A stretch of DNA of 64,000 nucleotides from Romboutsia weinsteinii. Lineage in GTDB: Bacteria > Bacillota > Clostridia > Peptostreptococcales > Peptostreptococcaceae. The stretch is from positions 51,946-115,945 of the forward strand of contig NZ_NOJY02000012.1 of the NCBI RefSeq assembly GCF_002250835.2. Direction: 5' to 3'. Below the pieces are notes generated by a model. It was not told where the DNA came from, made no database searches, and saw only the letters and a program-made list of their open reading frames with translations. Shown one piece after another: positions 44,788 to 53,039 of the stretch. The position numbers and the translations under genes were made by a program. The stretch's first letter is position 1. Every line of letters begins with the position of its first letter.

Positions 44788-45450
44788 CTACTCTCTTATA
44801 ACACCATCTTCAATTTTTATAACTTTATCTGCATATTTTGCAATATCTATGTTATGAGTTATCATTATTATAGTTTGGTTATATTTTTTTTGAGATTCTT
44901 TTAAAAGTTGTAAAACTTCTGATTCTGTTTTTGTATCTAAGTTACCAGTAGGTTCATCTGCAAATATAATTGCAGGCTTATTTATAAGTGCTCTTGCTAT
45001 TGCTACCCTTTGTTGCTGACCTCCTGACAGTTGACTCGGTAAATGTGTTTTCCTATCACTTATATGCAAGAGATCCATAAGCTCATTAATATATTCATCA
45101 CTTTTATTATTAGTGTTTATAGTTGGCAGTTTTATATTTTCTTCAACTGTTAAAACAGGTATTAGATTGTATGATTGAAATATTAAACCTATTTTTTCTT
45201 TGCGTAAAAGTGATCTCTCTTTTTCATTAAGTGATGAAATACTTATATCATCTATAATTACATCTCCATTTGTTGGAGTCTCAATGCCTGCCATTATATG
45301 AAGTAATGTACTTTTTCCTGATCCACTTTTACCAACTATTACAACAAATTCACCTTTATTTATCTCTAGATTTATATTACTTAGTGCTTTTACTTTTATT
45401 TCTTCTTTTCCATATACCTTATTTAAATTCTTGACCTTTAAAATAGTCAT
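44788..45450 (-). CDS. MacB/LolD-like ABC ATPase
   Basis: 220 residues with Walker A GKSGSGKST, Q-loop IFQSYNLIPVLT, signature LSGGQQQR, Walker B IIFADEPTGNLD and switch His (IMITHNID). It is the short MacB/LolD class, and its partner is the FtsX-type permease directly downstream. AAGGAG precedes the ATG. It is separated from the precursor gene by a terminator, so the transporter genes are probably made at a lower level than the precursor or from their own promoter. Confidence 0.92.
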   Translation of the reverse strand: MTILKVKNLNKVYGKEEIKVKALSNINLEINKGEFVVIVGKSGSGKSTLLHIMAGIETPTNGDVIIDDISISSLNEKERSLLRKEKIGLIFQSYNLIPVLTVEENIKLPTINTNNKSDEYINELMDLLHISDRKTHLPSQLSGGQQQRVAIARALINKPAIIFADEPTGNLDTKTESEVLQLLKESQKKYNQTIIMITHNIDIAKYADKVIKIEDGVIRE

Positions 45451-45503
45451 GATAATCTCCTTAATTTAATATTATTGTTGGATACTTACTCTACAATTAA
45501 AAT

Positions 45504-45530
45504 AAAAAGCCTAATTACACTAGGCTTTTT
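45504..45530 (-). terminator. Terminator just after the RiPP precursor gene
   Basis: Perfect 10-base arms (AAAAAGCCTA and TAGGCTTTTT) with a 7-base loop and a T-rich exit, 14 bases past the precursor stop and inside the gene cluster. Partial readthrough here would give excess precursor over transporter transcripts. Confidence 0.85.
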
Positions 45531-45543
45531 ATTTTCTTGATTT

Positions 45544-45732
45544 CTAATATTCTACGTGTCTATAAGCATCTGCATGTTGTCTTTGATTACAACCCTGAGT
45601 CTTAGAATTAGAATTTCCTACCCATATCCATCTTTTGCAGTTATGTAAGCAATTGTAACTATACTCTTGACCGTTCACCTCTAATGCATCTACCTTTTCT
45701 AATATTGCTTTTACTTTAAATTCTGTTTTCAT
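45544..45732 (-). CDS. RiPP precursor peptide (62 aa)
   Basis: 62 residues, ATG with GGGGG 7 bases upstream. The first 23 residues are a charged leader-like helix (MKTEFKVKAILEKVDALEV). The rest is Asn-, Cys- and aromatic-rich: NCLHNCKRWIWVGNSNSK, GCNQRQHADAY, RHVEY. Cys are at 28, 32 and 48. Lys33 and Trp37 form a KxxxW motif like that of streptide-type peptides. Trp35-Ile-Trp37 is a WxW motif like that of darobactin. Its place directly after two radical SAM genes, ahead of transporters and a protease, is what marks it as the substrate. The final structure cannot be read from sequence. It was not matched to a named family. Confidence 0.75.
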   Translation of the reverse strand: MKTEFKVKAILEKVDALEVNGQEYSYNCLHNCKRWIWVGNSNSKTQGCNQRQHADAYRHVEY

Positions 45733-45766
45733 AAGTATACCCCCAAATTTTATTATATTTATATAA

Positions 45767-45779
45767 AGCGGACAATCCG
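45767..45779 (-). other. Short hairpin between radical SAM 2 and the precursor
   Basis: A GCGGA/TCCGC stem with a 3-base loop lies directly after the radical SAM stop. It is too short for a strong terminator, but may mark an RNA processing or stability site that raises precursor mRNA. Confidence 0.4.
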
Positions 45780-45781
45780 CA

Positions 45782-46819
45782 TTATAGCAATTCTAAAATA
45801 TCTTTTAACTTATTTTTGCTACATATTTGTATATTTTCTAAAACACAATTTATTGTAGGAGGTGTATAATAATCTCCTGTAATCATCTTATTTATAAGCT
45901 TACATCGATTTGAATAACATGTTTTTTTATTGTTACATTTTTCACAACACGGATTATCATGATGGCTAAGTTGAATAATTGAATCTACTTTGTTATCATT
46001 TATACCGTTATATATATCACCTATACTATACTCTTTTGACCCCACAACAAATGTGCATGGATAAATTAAACCATCAATATAAAAATGTTTACTTGGAGAA
46101 CACAAACCCAATACTGATCTTTCTTCAACCACTTCATCTACTAGACTAATTTCTATACCTGAATCATGCTTTTTCCAAAATTTTAATACATTCTCATATT
46201 GCTCTTGTATTATAGCTACATGATTTTCATTCCAATTTTCAGAGAATAAATCAAATGCTACAGATATTTGTTTAAATCCTAATTCTATAAGATATTTAAT
46301 ATTATTGAATAAATCTTTTACTGTATTTGGTTCAACTGTTACTCTACATCTCAGCCATTTAAATATAGATAACATTTTTTGAGATGTATCTAAGGCTACA
46401 TCAAAAGATCCTATATTACTTTTAGATACTCTATTTTTATTATGAGTTTTACTATCACCATCAATACTTATTGATATATATCCTTTAAAAGAATCCGTAT
46501 ATTTTCTAAAAAATTCTTCTATTTCTGAGTTCCATATTGTTCCATTAGTTGTCATTCCATATTTAATTATCGAGTTACCTTTAATTACTTCTAGTTCTTC
46601 TACAAATCTTTTTATAAGTCTAAAGTTTAAAAGCGGTTCTCCTCCATGAAATTGTATATTATGTATGTCTTCATCTGAATCTAAAATCATTTCTTTTATA
46701 GTATCCAATGTTCTGTTCTCTATTTCATCACTCATATGCCCTATTTCTATATACTCTTGTTCATAACAATACCTACAATTTAAGTTACAACTTTTAGTCG
46801 TCCATACCATACAATTCAT
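45782..46819 (-). CDS. RiPP radical SAM/SPASM maturase 2
   Basis: 345 residues. The radical SAM cluster C11-x3-C15-x2-C18 sits at the very N-terminus (TTKSCNLNCRYCYEQ), so no RRE domain precedes it. It is followed by the GGEPL motif (HGGEPLLNF), SISIDGDSKTHNKNR, and a C-terminal SPASM domain with nine Cys (starting GLCSPSKH, then PCCEKCNNKKTCYSNRC) that would bind two auxiliary clusters. Enzymes of this type make C-S or C-C links on a precursor peptide. It relies presumably on the RRE of the first maturase. It starts 3 bases after the first maturase gene. Confidence 0.9.
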   Translation of the reverse strand: MNCMVWTTKSCNLNCRYCYEQEYIEIGHMSDEIENRTLDTIKEMILDSDEDIHNIQFHGGEPLLNFRLIKRFVEELEVIKGNSIIKYGMTTNGTIWNSEIEEFFRKYTDSFKGYISISIDGDSKTHNKNRVSKSNIGSFDVALDTSQKMLSIFKWLRCRVTVEPNTVKDLFNNIKYLIELGFKQISVAFDLFSENWNENHVAIIQEQYENVLKFWKKHDSGIEISLVDEVVEERSVLGLCSPSKHFYIDGLIYPCTFVVGSKEYSIGDIYNGINDNKVDSIIQLSHHDNPCCEKCNNKKTCYSNRCKLINKMITGDYYTPPTINCVLENIQICSKNKLKDILELL

Positions 46820-46822
46820 ACA

Positions 46823-48094
46823 TTACCCCCAAACTATTGATGTTAGCCTTTCTTTCGTTTGCTCACACCTCTCTGTAAATATATCTTTTCTAGATAATAA
46901 ATCATCACATTCAGCTGGACATGACCAACAAAACGCTTTTACTGAACAATTACTACATACTTCATTATTGCATTGTTTTAAATCAATAAATGTCTTATAT
47001 CCTTCATTTGAATCTTTGCTAATATTATTTATATAGGTTTCTATGTTATCTATTTCTAATATATTTCCGATACTATAACTAGAATCCATTAATAGGTTAC
47101 ATGGATAAATATCTCCATTACTAGCTATGCTCAAAGTGCTCTCACATCCCTCACAAGAACCTGGCATAACATATTTTTTATCGTCTGGTATATATTTTTT
47201 CCAATCTAAAATATAATTTTCTTCCATATTCCTACTTTTTAAATATTCATTCATCTGTTTCTCTATTTTTTTATAATTAAATCCCGCACGTCCTTTGTAA
47301 GAAAAATGTCTAATCATAGCTTCAGTGCCTAAATCATTATTTAACTTTTCAAATTCTTGGTATATTTTCTCATTATTAGGCAATACAGCTGATGTAGATA
47401 TATTATTAAAATTATTAGCTTTTAATAATTCTATTTTTTTCATAATATTTTTAAATACATTATTACCTCTTATTATCTTACAGCTTTCTTCATCAATTCC
47501 ATCAAGGCTTATACTAATATTATTGAAATACTTTATTATATCTTGGATATTACTTTCATCTATCAATAATCCATTTGTCATAAGATTTACTTTTCCTTGA
47601 AATTTACTTTTTAAGTGCTCCATTATACTCCATATATCATCTATAACTAGTGGTTCTCCTCCTGATATAGTTATAATCTCAGGATCAAGTTTCAATACTT
47701 TATCAATAATTTCATATATTTCTTTTGTACTTAATTCATCATTTGAATTTAAACCTGATGCATTTGCACAACAATGTGTACATGATAAATTACATCTATC
47801 TGTTAAGACTAAATATATATTATCTATATTTTTAGCTTTAATATAGTTTTTATCTGTTATTATATCTATATCATATAGTTTTTGTATAAGGTTATCAAAA
47901 TATATTCTATCTTCTTCTAATTCAAATATTTTTAATATCTCACTATGAATCAAATTCATTTCTATAACTATATTAAGTATCTTAAAGCATTCCTTGGATA
48001 TTTTAACCCAAGACTTAGATTCTTCACTTGCCAGTACTACTAGGTCATCTTTGTGTGCAACTCTTATATTTTCTGCATATTTATATCCATTCAT
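46823..48094 (-). CDS. RiPP radical SAM/SPASM maturase 1 with N-terminal RRE-like domain
   Basis: 423 residues. Residues about 1-85 form a PqqD-like/RRE domain (NIRVAHKDDLVVLASEESKSWVKISKECFKIL, winged helix to 80). The radical SAM motif C101-x3-C105-x2-C108 (TDRCNLSCTHCC) comes next, with GGEPL (ISGGEPLVIDD) and SISLDG, and then a SPASM domain with C-rich signatures (GSCEGCESTL, CSNCSVKAFCWSCPAEC). The RRE would bind the leader and hand the core to both maturases. GGAG precedes the ATG. It is the first gene after the two-component system, with an inverted repeat in its promoter. Confidence 0.92.
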   Translation of the reverse strand: MNGYKYAENIRVAHKDDLVVLASEESKSWVKISKECFKILNIVIEMNLIHSEILKIFELEEDRIYFDNLIQKLYDIDIITDKNYIKAKNIDNIYLVLTDRCNLSCTHCCANASGLNSNDELSTKEIYEIIDKVLKLDPEIITISGGEPLVIDDIWSIMEHLKSKFQGKVNLMTNGLLIDESNIQDIIKYFNNISISLDGIDEESCKIIRGNNVFKNIMKKIELLKANNFNNISTSAVLPNNEKIYQEFEKLNNDLGTEAMIRHFSYKGRAGFNYKKIEKQMNEYLKSRNMEENYILDWKKYIPDDKKYVMPGSCEGCESTLSIASNGDIYPCNLLMDSSYSIGNILEIDNIETYINNISKDSNEGYKTFIDLKQCNNEVCSNCSVKAFCWSCPAECDDLLSRKDIFTERCEQTKERLTSIVWG

Positions 48095-48143
48095 ATTAAA
48101 TTTCTCCTATTGTATATATTATGTTTATCATCAAAATTGAAAA

Positions 48144-48195
48144 GTTATCTTTTAGTCAATTATTTATCTAATATCTTCTACGCTTAAAAGATAAC
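48144..48195. promoter_or_regulatory. Perfect 11-bp inverted repeat upstream of the first maturase gene
   Basis: GTTATCTTTTA (48144-48154) and TAAAAGATAAC (48185-48195), 30 bp apart, about 50 and 90 bases before the maturase start. Each arm carries a GTT core as in LytTR-type binding sites, though the arms are inverted and the flanking bases fit the consensus only partly. It is the best candidate target for the cluster's response regulator. Confidence 0.5.
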
Positions 48196-48217
48196 ATTCA
48201 ATATTTATTTTTTCAAT

Positions 48218-48266
48218 AAAAAAGCCCCCAATGGGATCTTTAGGTATCCAACTGGGGCTTTTTTTT
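48218..48266 (-). terminator. Terminator between the kinase gene and the maturase operon
   Basis: AAAAAAGCCCC and GGGGGCTTTTTT arms with further AGTTGG/CCATT pairing (one bulge, G-U pairs). It overlaps the last codons of the kinase gene. The two-component genes and the biosynthetic genes are therefore separate transcripts. Confidence 0.85.
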
Positions 48267-49589
48267 AATTAATGGTATGTAAATTGTAATTGAAAAATCA
48301 TACTTACTAACTTCTATATCTAGGTTTCCATCATACTTTTCTACTGAGCTTTTTATACTAGTTATTCCAATCCCATGTAGAAATTTATCTTTTTTCTGTG
48401 TAATAATTAAATTATCAATATATCTAACCTTGTTAACTTTTGTATTTTCACACTTAATAACGTAAAGTCTATTAACTATAGTTCCCTTGATTTTTATTTT
48501 TTTTGCTATAGAATCATCATTGATTTTTTTGCAAGCCTCAATTGAGTTATCTATCATATTAGAAAATATGCTACAAACATCTGAGATATCTATAAAATCA
48601 CATTTGCTAAAATTGATATCTACAGTAAGATCTATACCACTATTATCACAGATAGTTTTCTTATCATTTAAAATAATATCAAGAATCATATTTCCAGTAT
48701 CAAATATGGATTCTGATTCTTCTAACTTACTACTTATGCTTTTTAAATAATCATTTTTTCCATATAAGTTTTCTATACATATCATATGATTTTTCATATC
48801 ATGATATAGTTTCCTAACTTCTAGCTGTGATTCTTTCAAACTCATATAATATTTATATTGCATATCAATACTTTCTTTTATTAATTCATTCTCTAGTCTT
48901 AATCGATTGTCTTTTATTACTCTACTTATCAAATTTGTAGAAAATATACTTGATACCAATACTGTAAATGATACAAGTAAAATAGATATGTCTAATGCTG
49001 TATTTGTAATCCCATGATATTCTTTAAATATAATAGTAAAAAAAACTATAACACAAATTATATTAGATATTATTGAAAAAATAATATACATATAATCTCT
49101 TTTCCTAATTTCAGACTGCAACTTAATAGCTTTTGTTATAGGTATTAATGATAATAGTATTAGATTAGATATAATTATGAGTTCTAATCTTACAGTTTTA
49201 TCTTCAAGCAATGTATAATATTCTAAATAATTTATTACAGAAACTTTATTGGCAATTGTAAATATTAATTTATATACTATCTCTTCACAAAATAATATTA
49301 TTCCTTGGTAAAGTGCACTTATAAATACACCTTTTATTAAACTCATATAGTAATTGTATATTATAAAAATAGATGTTGTTACTATATCTATACTCATTTG
49401 AAAAATAGGATTAAATTCGTATATTAATCCCAATATATCTATACTTATTGATATTAACATAGCTATATTTAAAGTAAGTTTACTGCTCTTTGATTTGCTT
49501 ATTTCATCTAGCACTGCTTTTAATATAATCCACTTTATAGTTATTGAGATTATAGATATGATTGTCCAAGATAAGTTTGTACCTAGCAT
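48240..49589 (-). CDS. AgrC-like (HPK10/GHKL) sensor histidine kinase
   Basis: 449 residues. About six to seven membrane helices lie in the first 225 residues, then the phospho-acceptor H263 in LYHDMKNHMICI (HPK10 form), and a GHKL ATPase with NMIDNSIEAC and HGIGITSIKS. These are features of peptide-pheromone receptors. No agrB or agrD is present, so the inducer might be the cluster's own product or an outside peptide. It overlaps the response regulator gene by 7 bases. Confidence 0.9.
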   Translation of the reverse strand: MLGTNLSWTIISIISITIKWIILKAVLDEISKSKSSKLTLNIAMLISISIDILGLIYEFNPIFQMSIDIVTTSIFIIYNYYMSLIKGVFISALYQGIILFCEEIVYKLIFTIANKVSVINYLEYYTLLEDKTVRLELIIISNLILLSLIPITKAIKLQSEIRKRDYMYIIFSIISNIICVIVFFTIIFKEYHGITNTALDISILLVSFTVLVSSIFSTNLISRVIKDNRLRLENELIKESIDMQYKYYMSLKESQLEVRKLYHDMKNHMICIENLYGKNDYLKSISSKLEESESIFDTGNMILDIILNDKKTICDNSGIDLTVDINFSKCDFIDISDVCSIFSNMIDNSIEACKKINDDSIAKKIKIKGTIVNRLYVIKCENTKVNKVRYIDNLIITQKKDKFLHGIGITSIKSSVEKYDGNLDIEVSKYDFSITIYIPLIKKKPQLDT

Positions 49590-50293
49590 ATAATAGAACC
49601 TACTACTTTTGTTAATTTCGTTTTTAAATCGCTCACCCTATGTTTACTTACTGGAATATCTTCACTATTTACTGTAACAACATTCTTACATATAAACTCA
49701 ATATATTCCATATTAATTAAGTAGCATCTATGACATCTAAAAAAATTATACATTTTAAGTTCTTTCTCTAAGTTCGATATACTATTTCTCGCATAATAAA
49801 TATTATCTACTGTGTGTATAGTTATATTCTTTTTTTGTACCTCTATATAAGCGATTGAATTTATCAAAATTTTATTAATAGTGCCTTTTCCCTCAACTAT
49901 CATAAAATTTTCTCTTTTTTTTATGATATCTGAAACACAACTTATAATATGTTCTTTTAGCTCTTCATATTTTATTGGTTTTAATAAGTATCTATATGCT
50001 CTAACTTTATATCCTTCCTGAATAAATTCTACTACAGAAGTTATAAAGATTATTTCTGTGGTAAGATTTTTATCTCTAATTATTTTAGCTACATCCATAC
50101 CTGTTAACTTATCCATTTGAATATCTAAAAAGAAAATATCTATTCCTTCTAAACACTGTTCTAACAACTCTTCTCCAGATTTAAACTCTAAGATTTCTAT
50201 ATTATTAGAAATTGCCTCAAAAGATTTATAAATTAATTCTTTTAATTTTTTTCTTTGTAAATCATCATCTTCACAAATAACTACCCTATACAT
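49583..50293 (-). CDS. LytTR-family response regulator
   Basis: 236 residues: receiver domain with Asp57 (FFLDIQMD), conserved Thr/Lys (FITSV, LLKPIKYEE), and a LytTR DNA-binding domain (about 130-232; SYIEVQKKNITIHT, FFRCHRCYLINMEYIEF, IPVSKHRVSDLK). It is AgrA/ComE-like. It probably activates the maturase operon. GGGGG precedes the ATG. First gene of the island in transcription order, 227 bases inside the right IS remnant. Confidence 0.92.
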   Translation of the reverse strand: MYRVVICEDDDLQRKKLKELIYKSFEAISNNIEILEFKSGEELLEQCLEGIDIFFLDIQMDKLTGMDVAKIIRDKNLTTEIIFITSVVEFIQEGYKVRAYRYLLKPIKYEELKEHIISCVSDIIKKRENFMIVEGKGTINKILINSIAYIEVQKKNITIHTVDNIYYARNSISNLEKELKMYNFFRCHRCYLINMEYIEFICKNVVTVNSEDIPVSKHRVSDLKTKLTKVVGSIIC

Positions 50294-50520
50294 AAAGTAT
50301 TCCCCCTTGTTTTTAGTCGGTTTAAAATAAAGATAAGTAGATTAACAAAAATTCTTTCTTGTCTTTAGTTTAATAAAAAAATCTAGGAGTAAGTCCCCAA
50401 AACTTATATCTCTTTTGACTTTTTATTATTTAATTTTCGATTTCTGTATTTAAATGCTAACATAATTTTACATATTAGTAAATAAAGCTTGAAATCTCTA
50501 CTTTTATAGTTGTAAACTAA
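50294..50520. other. Promoter region of the two-component system
   Basis: AT-rich, with TTATCTTTATTTTAAA and TTGTCTTTAGTTTAAT, weak look-alikes of the arm seen before the maturase gene. One 19-codon frame (start near 50460) has no ribosome site. I see no pheromone gene. Confidence 0.35.
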
Positions 50521-50610
50521 AAAACATTCTAGATTCACTAGACATAAAAATACTCCCTTCATGATAACAGTTTTATTATTCTAACTGTCTACCATAGAGG
50601 GAGCATATCA
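50521..50610 (-). mobile_element. Right insertion-sequence end remnant with truncated transposase start
   Basis: On the minus strand it starts TGATATGCTCCCTCTATGGT, then AGACAGTTAG, CTGTTATCAT and GGGAGTATTTTTATG. The final ATG is a former orfA start that now runs only 13 codons to a stop. A 53-base core matches the left remnant (39461-39513) with 5 mismatches. The TG terminus and promoter-to-ATG layout suggest an IS3-type left end. I do not see the opposite end or any transposase domain. Confidence 0.7.
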
Positions 50611-50681
50611 AGTTTACCATCATCAATAATTTAATGAAATATGAACTTTACACAAAATTATTTATAGACTTATATTTTTAA

Positions 50682-51320
50682 TTACATATTTTTATAATCA
50701 GCTAAAAACTTTTCTATTCCTATATCTGTTAAAGGATGCTTAGTCATTTGCTTTAATACTCCAAATGGTATTGTAGCAATGTCAGAGCCTGCCAATGCAC
50801 ACTCTGATGCATGTATTGGGTTTCTAACACTAGCTGATATTATTTCTGTCTTTATATTATGAGCTTTAAATATTGTCGCTACTTCATTTATTAAGTCAGT
50901 ACCAGCCATACCTATATCATCTAATCTTCCAACAAATGGACTTACATAAGTAGCACCTGCTTTTGCTGCAAGTAATGCTTGTTGTGATGAGAATATTAAA
51001 GTTACATTAGTTTTTATATTCTTTTCTGTAAGTATTTTAACTGCTTTTAATGCTTCTATACACATAGGTAGCTTAATTACTATGTTTTCGTGTAACTTAA
51101 CTAACTCTAAAGCTTCTTCTACCATTTTATCAGACTCTAAGCTTATTACCTCAGCACTTATTGGTCCATCTACTATAGAGCATATTTCATTTATTACTTC
51201 TTTTATATCTCTTCCTTCTTTAGCTATTAATGAAGGGTTAGTTGTTACACCATCTAATATCCCCCATGTTGCTGCTTCTCTTATTTCATCTACGTTTGCT
51301 GTATCTATAAATATTTTCAT
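50682..51320 (-). CDS. tal: Transaldolase, fructose-6-phosphate aldolase-like small form (copy 1)
   Basis: 212 residues of the small decameric transaldolase/FSA family. The Schiff-base Lys83 is in IVIKLPM, with [14 protein letters not shown] and the C-terminal [26 protein letters not shown]. It transfers or cleaves C3 units between sugar phosphates in the non-oxidative pentose phosphate pathway. It is the last gene of the PTS operon. It differs from copy 2 at 6 residues. No terminator is visible after it, unlike copy 2. The IS remnant lies 71 bases beyond. Confidence 0.9.
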   Translation of the reverse strand: MKIFIDTANVDEIREAATWGILDGVTTNPSLIAKEGRDIKEVINEICSIVDGPISAEVISLESDKMVEEALELVKLHENIVIKLPMCIEALKAVKILTEKNIKTNVTLIFSSQQALLAAKAGATYVSPFVGRLDDIGMAGTDLINEVATIFKAHNIKTEIISASVRNPIHASECALAGSDIATIPFGVLKQMTKHPLTDIGIEKFLADYKNM

Positions 51321-51343
51321 ATGTTTAGCTCCTTATTTTTTTA

Positions 51344-51365
51344 ATCCCCCAATAAGTTGGGGGAT
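51344..51365 (-). other. Intercistronic hairpin between IIC and transaldolase 1
   Basis: ATCCCCCAA and TTGGGGGAT form a perfect 9-bp stem. On the RNA it is followed by an A-rich stretch, so it is not a classic terminator. It may be a stabilising or processing stem. Confidence 0.5.
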
Positions 51366-51370
51366 ACTTA

Positions 51371-52744
51371 TTAAGCCGTTTTTGCTTGATCTGTATTATC
51401 AACTGTTTTTTTAGGAATCTTACTTATTATCACTAATATTGCTACTATACCAATTAGTACACCTGTAAGTCCTACACCACCTAGAAGTTCTTGTACATTA
51501 CCTAAGAATATCCCCATCACTCCAAAGTCCGCATCAGAGAATGTAGAATTTGTTATTCCTAAATTACCAAGTACTGGTATTAGTGCTACTGGTAGCATTG
51601 ACACTACTATACCGTTTAAGAATGAACCAACTATAGCTCCTCTTCTACCACCTGTCGAGTTACCAAATACTGCTGATGCTGCTCCTGTAAAGAAGTGAGG
51701 TACAACACCTGGTATTATTATTGTAAGACCCATTGCTCCTAGTGCAAGCATAGATACTATTCCACCTATAAATGAACTTAAGAAACCTATTAATACTGCA
51801 TTTGGTGCATATGGGAATACTATTGGACAATCTAGTGCTGGTTTTGAATTTGGAACTACTTTTGTAGCTATTCCTTTAAACGCCGGTACTATTTCATTTA
51901 ATACTAATCTAACACCATTTTGGATTAATATAAATCCTGCTGCAAATGTTAATGCTTGTATCATTGAGTAAACTATGAAGTTCTTTCCACCTGATAGTGT
52001 AGTTTCAACAAACTCTCCTCCTGCAACTAGTGCAACTACCAGATATAAAACTAACATTGTTATAGATATAGATACTGCTGAGTCTCTTAAGAAGCTTAAA
52101 GATTTAGGAACCTTCATTTCTTCTGTAGACTTTGAACCTTTACCTACTAATTTACCTACTAATGCAGCTCCTGCATATCCTATAGATGAGAAATGTCCCA
52201 TTGCTACTGCATCATTTTTAGTTATAGCTTTCATAAAAGGTTGACATATTGCTGGAGATAACACCATTATTAACCCTAATGCTAATGAACCTGTAAATAT
52301 TAAATTAAATCCGCTCATTCCACCTGATACTAATATTACAGCTATCATACAAGCCATGAATAATGTATGGTGACCTGTTAAAAATATATACTTAAACTTA
52401 GTGAATCTTGCAATTAACATATTAGCTACCATACCAAATGTCATTATAAGAGCTGTTGCTGTACCATACTCATCTAATGCCATTGCTACTACTGCTTCAT
52501 TGTTTGGTATTACACCTTGAACCTTAAAGCCATATTCAAACATTTGACCAAATGGCTCAAGAGCTCCTACTATAACACCTGCTGCTGCTGATATTACGAC
52601 AAATCCAACCATTGCCTTTAGGGAACCTTTTATTATATCTTCTATAGGCTTCTTTTGAAGTACTAATCCTAGTACAACCATTATACCTATTAAAACTGCT
52701 GGCTCAGATACGAAATCAATTAATACTTTTAAAAATCCGTTCAT
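51371..52744 (-). CDS. ulaA: PTS IIC component, ascorbate/UlaA-SgaT type
   Basis: 457 residues with about eleven membrane helices and the UlaA signatures: EPAVLIGIMVVLGLVLQKKPIEDIIKG, a conserved GHHTLFMA, and PGVVPHFFTGAASAVFGNSTGG. It is the membrane channel of a phosphotransferase system that imports a sugar acid, pentose or pentitol with phosphorylation. The partner genes for transaldolase and transketolase in this region point to a five-carbon substrate, though the exact sugar is unproven. Confidence 0.9.
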   Translation of the reverse strand: MNGFLKVLIDFVSEPAVLIGIMVVLGLVLQKKPIEDIIKGSLKAMVGFVVISAAAGVIVGALEPFGQMFEYGFKVQGVIPNNEAVVAMALDEYGTATALIMTFGMVANMLIARFTKFKYIFLTGHHTLFMACMIAVILVSGGMSGFNLIFTGSLALGLIMVLSPAICQPFMKAITKNDAVAMGHFSSIGYAGAALVGKLVGKGSKSTEEMKVPKSLSFLRDSAVSISITMLVLYLVVALVAGGEFVETTLSGGKNFIVYSMIQALTFAAGFILIQNGVRLVLNEIVPAFKGIATKVVPNSKPALDCPIVFPYAPNAVLIGFLSSFIGGIVSMLALGAMGLTIIIPGVVPHFFTGAASAVFGNSTGGRRGAIVGSFLNGIVVSMLPVALIPVLGNLGITNSTFSDADFGVMGIFLGNVQELLGGVGLTGVLIGIVAILVIISKIPKKTVDNTDQAKTA

Positions 52745-52765
52745 TTTTGACCTCCAAATTATTTA

Positions 52766-53038
52766 TTAGCAACCTAATTTTTCTTGTAGTTTAACTTTTA
52801 ATTCATCTTTGTCAAATAAAGCATCTAATACTATTAAATTTGGTAAGTGAGAAGCACTTGGCTCTAGATCTCTAGCTGTTATAAATATATCTGCTTGATC
52901 TGCAGTTGCATCTGCTAAAGAACTATGTGATACTTCAAATCCACTTAAACCTAATTCATTTAAGATTTCGTTAACATTCATTTCTACCATAAAGCTTGAC
53001 CCTAATCCTGATCCACACACTGCCATTATTCTATTCAT
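52766..53038 (-). CDS. PTS IIB component, ascorbate/galactitol type
   Basis: 90 residues with the phospho-acceptor Cys8 in the P-loop CGSGLGSSF. The small alpha/beta IIB fold passes phosphate from IIA to the incoming sugar. GGAGG precedes the ATG. It sits one base after the IIA stop and 21 bases before IIC, within a single transcript. Confidence 0.9.
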   Translation of the reverse strand: MNRIMAVCGSGLGSSFMVEMNVNEILNELGLSGFEVSHSSLADATADQADIFITARDLEPSASHLPNLIVLDALFDKDELKVKLQEKLGC

Positions 53039-53039
53039 T

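Noticed and set aside
48094..48240. Second short precursor gene between kinase and maturase 1
   Set aside because: Both strands searched by eye, and no frame with a ribosome site. The interval is terminator plus promoter.
50460..50530. Possible pheromone peptide gene near the two-component system
   Set aside because: The only short frames are a truncated transposase start (13 codons) and a 19-codon frame without a ribosome site. No agrD-like Cys-thiolactone motif.
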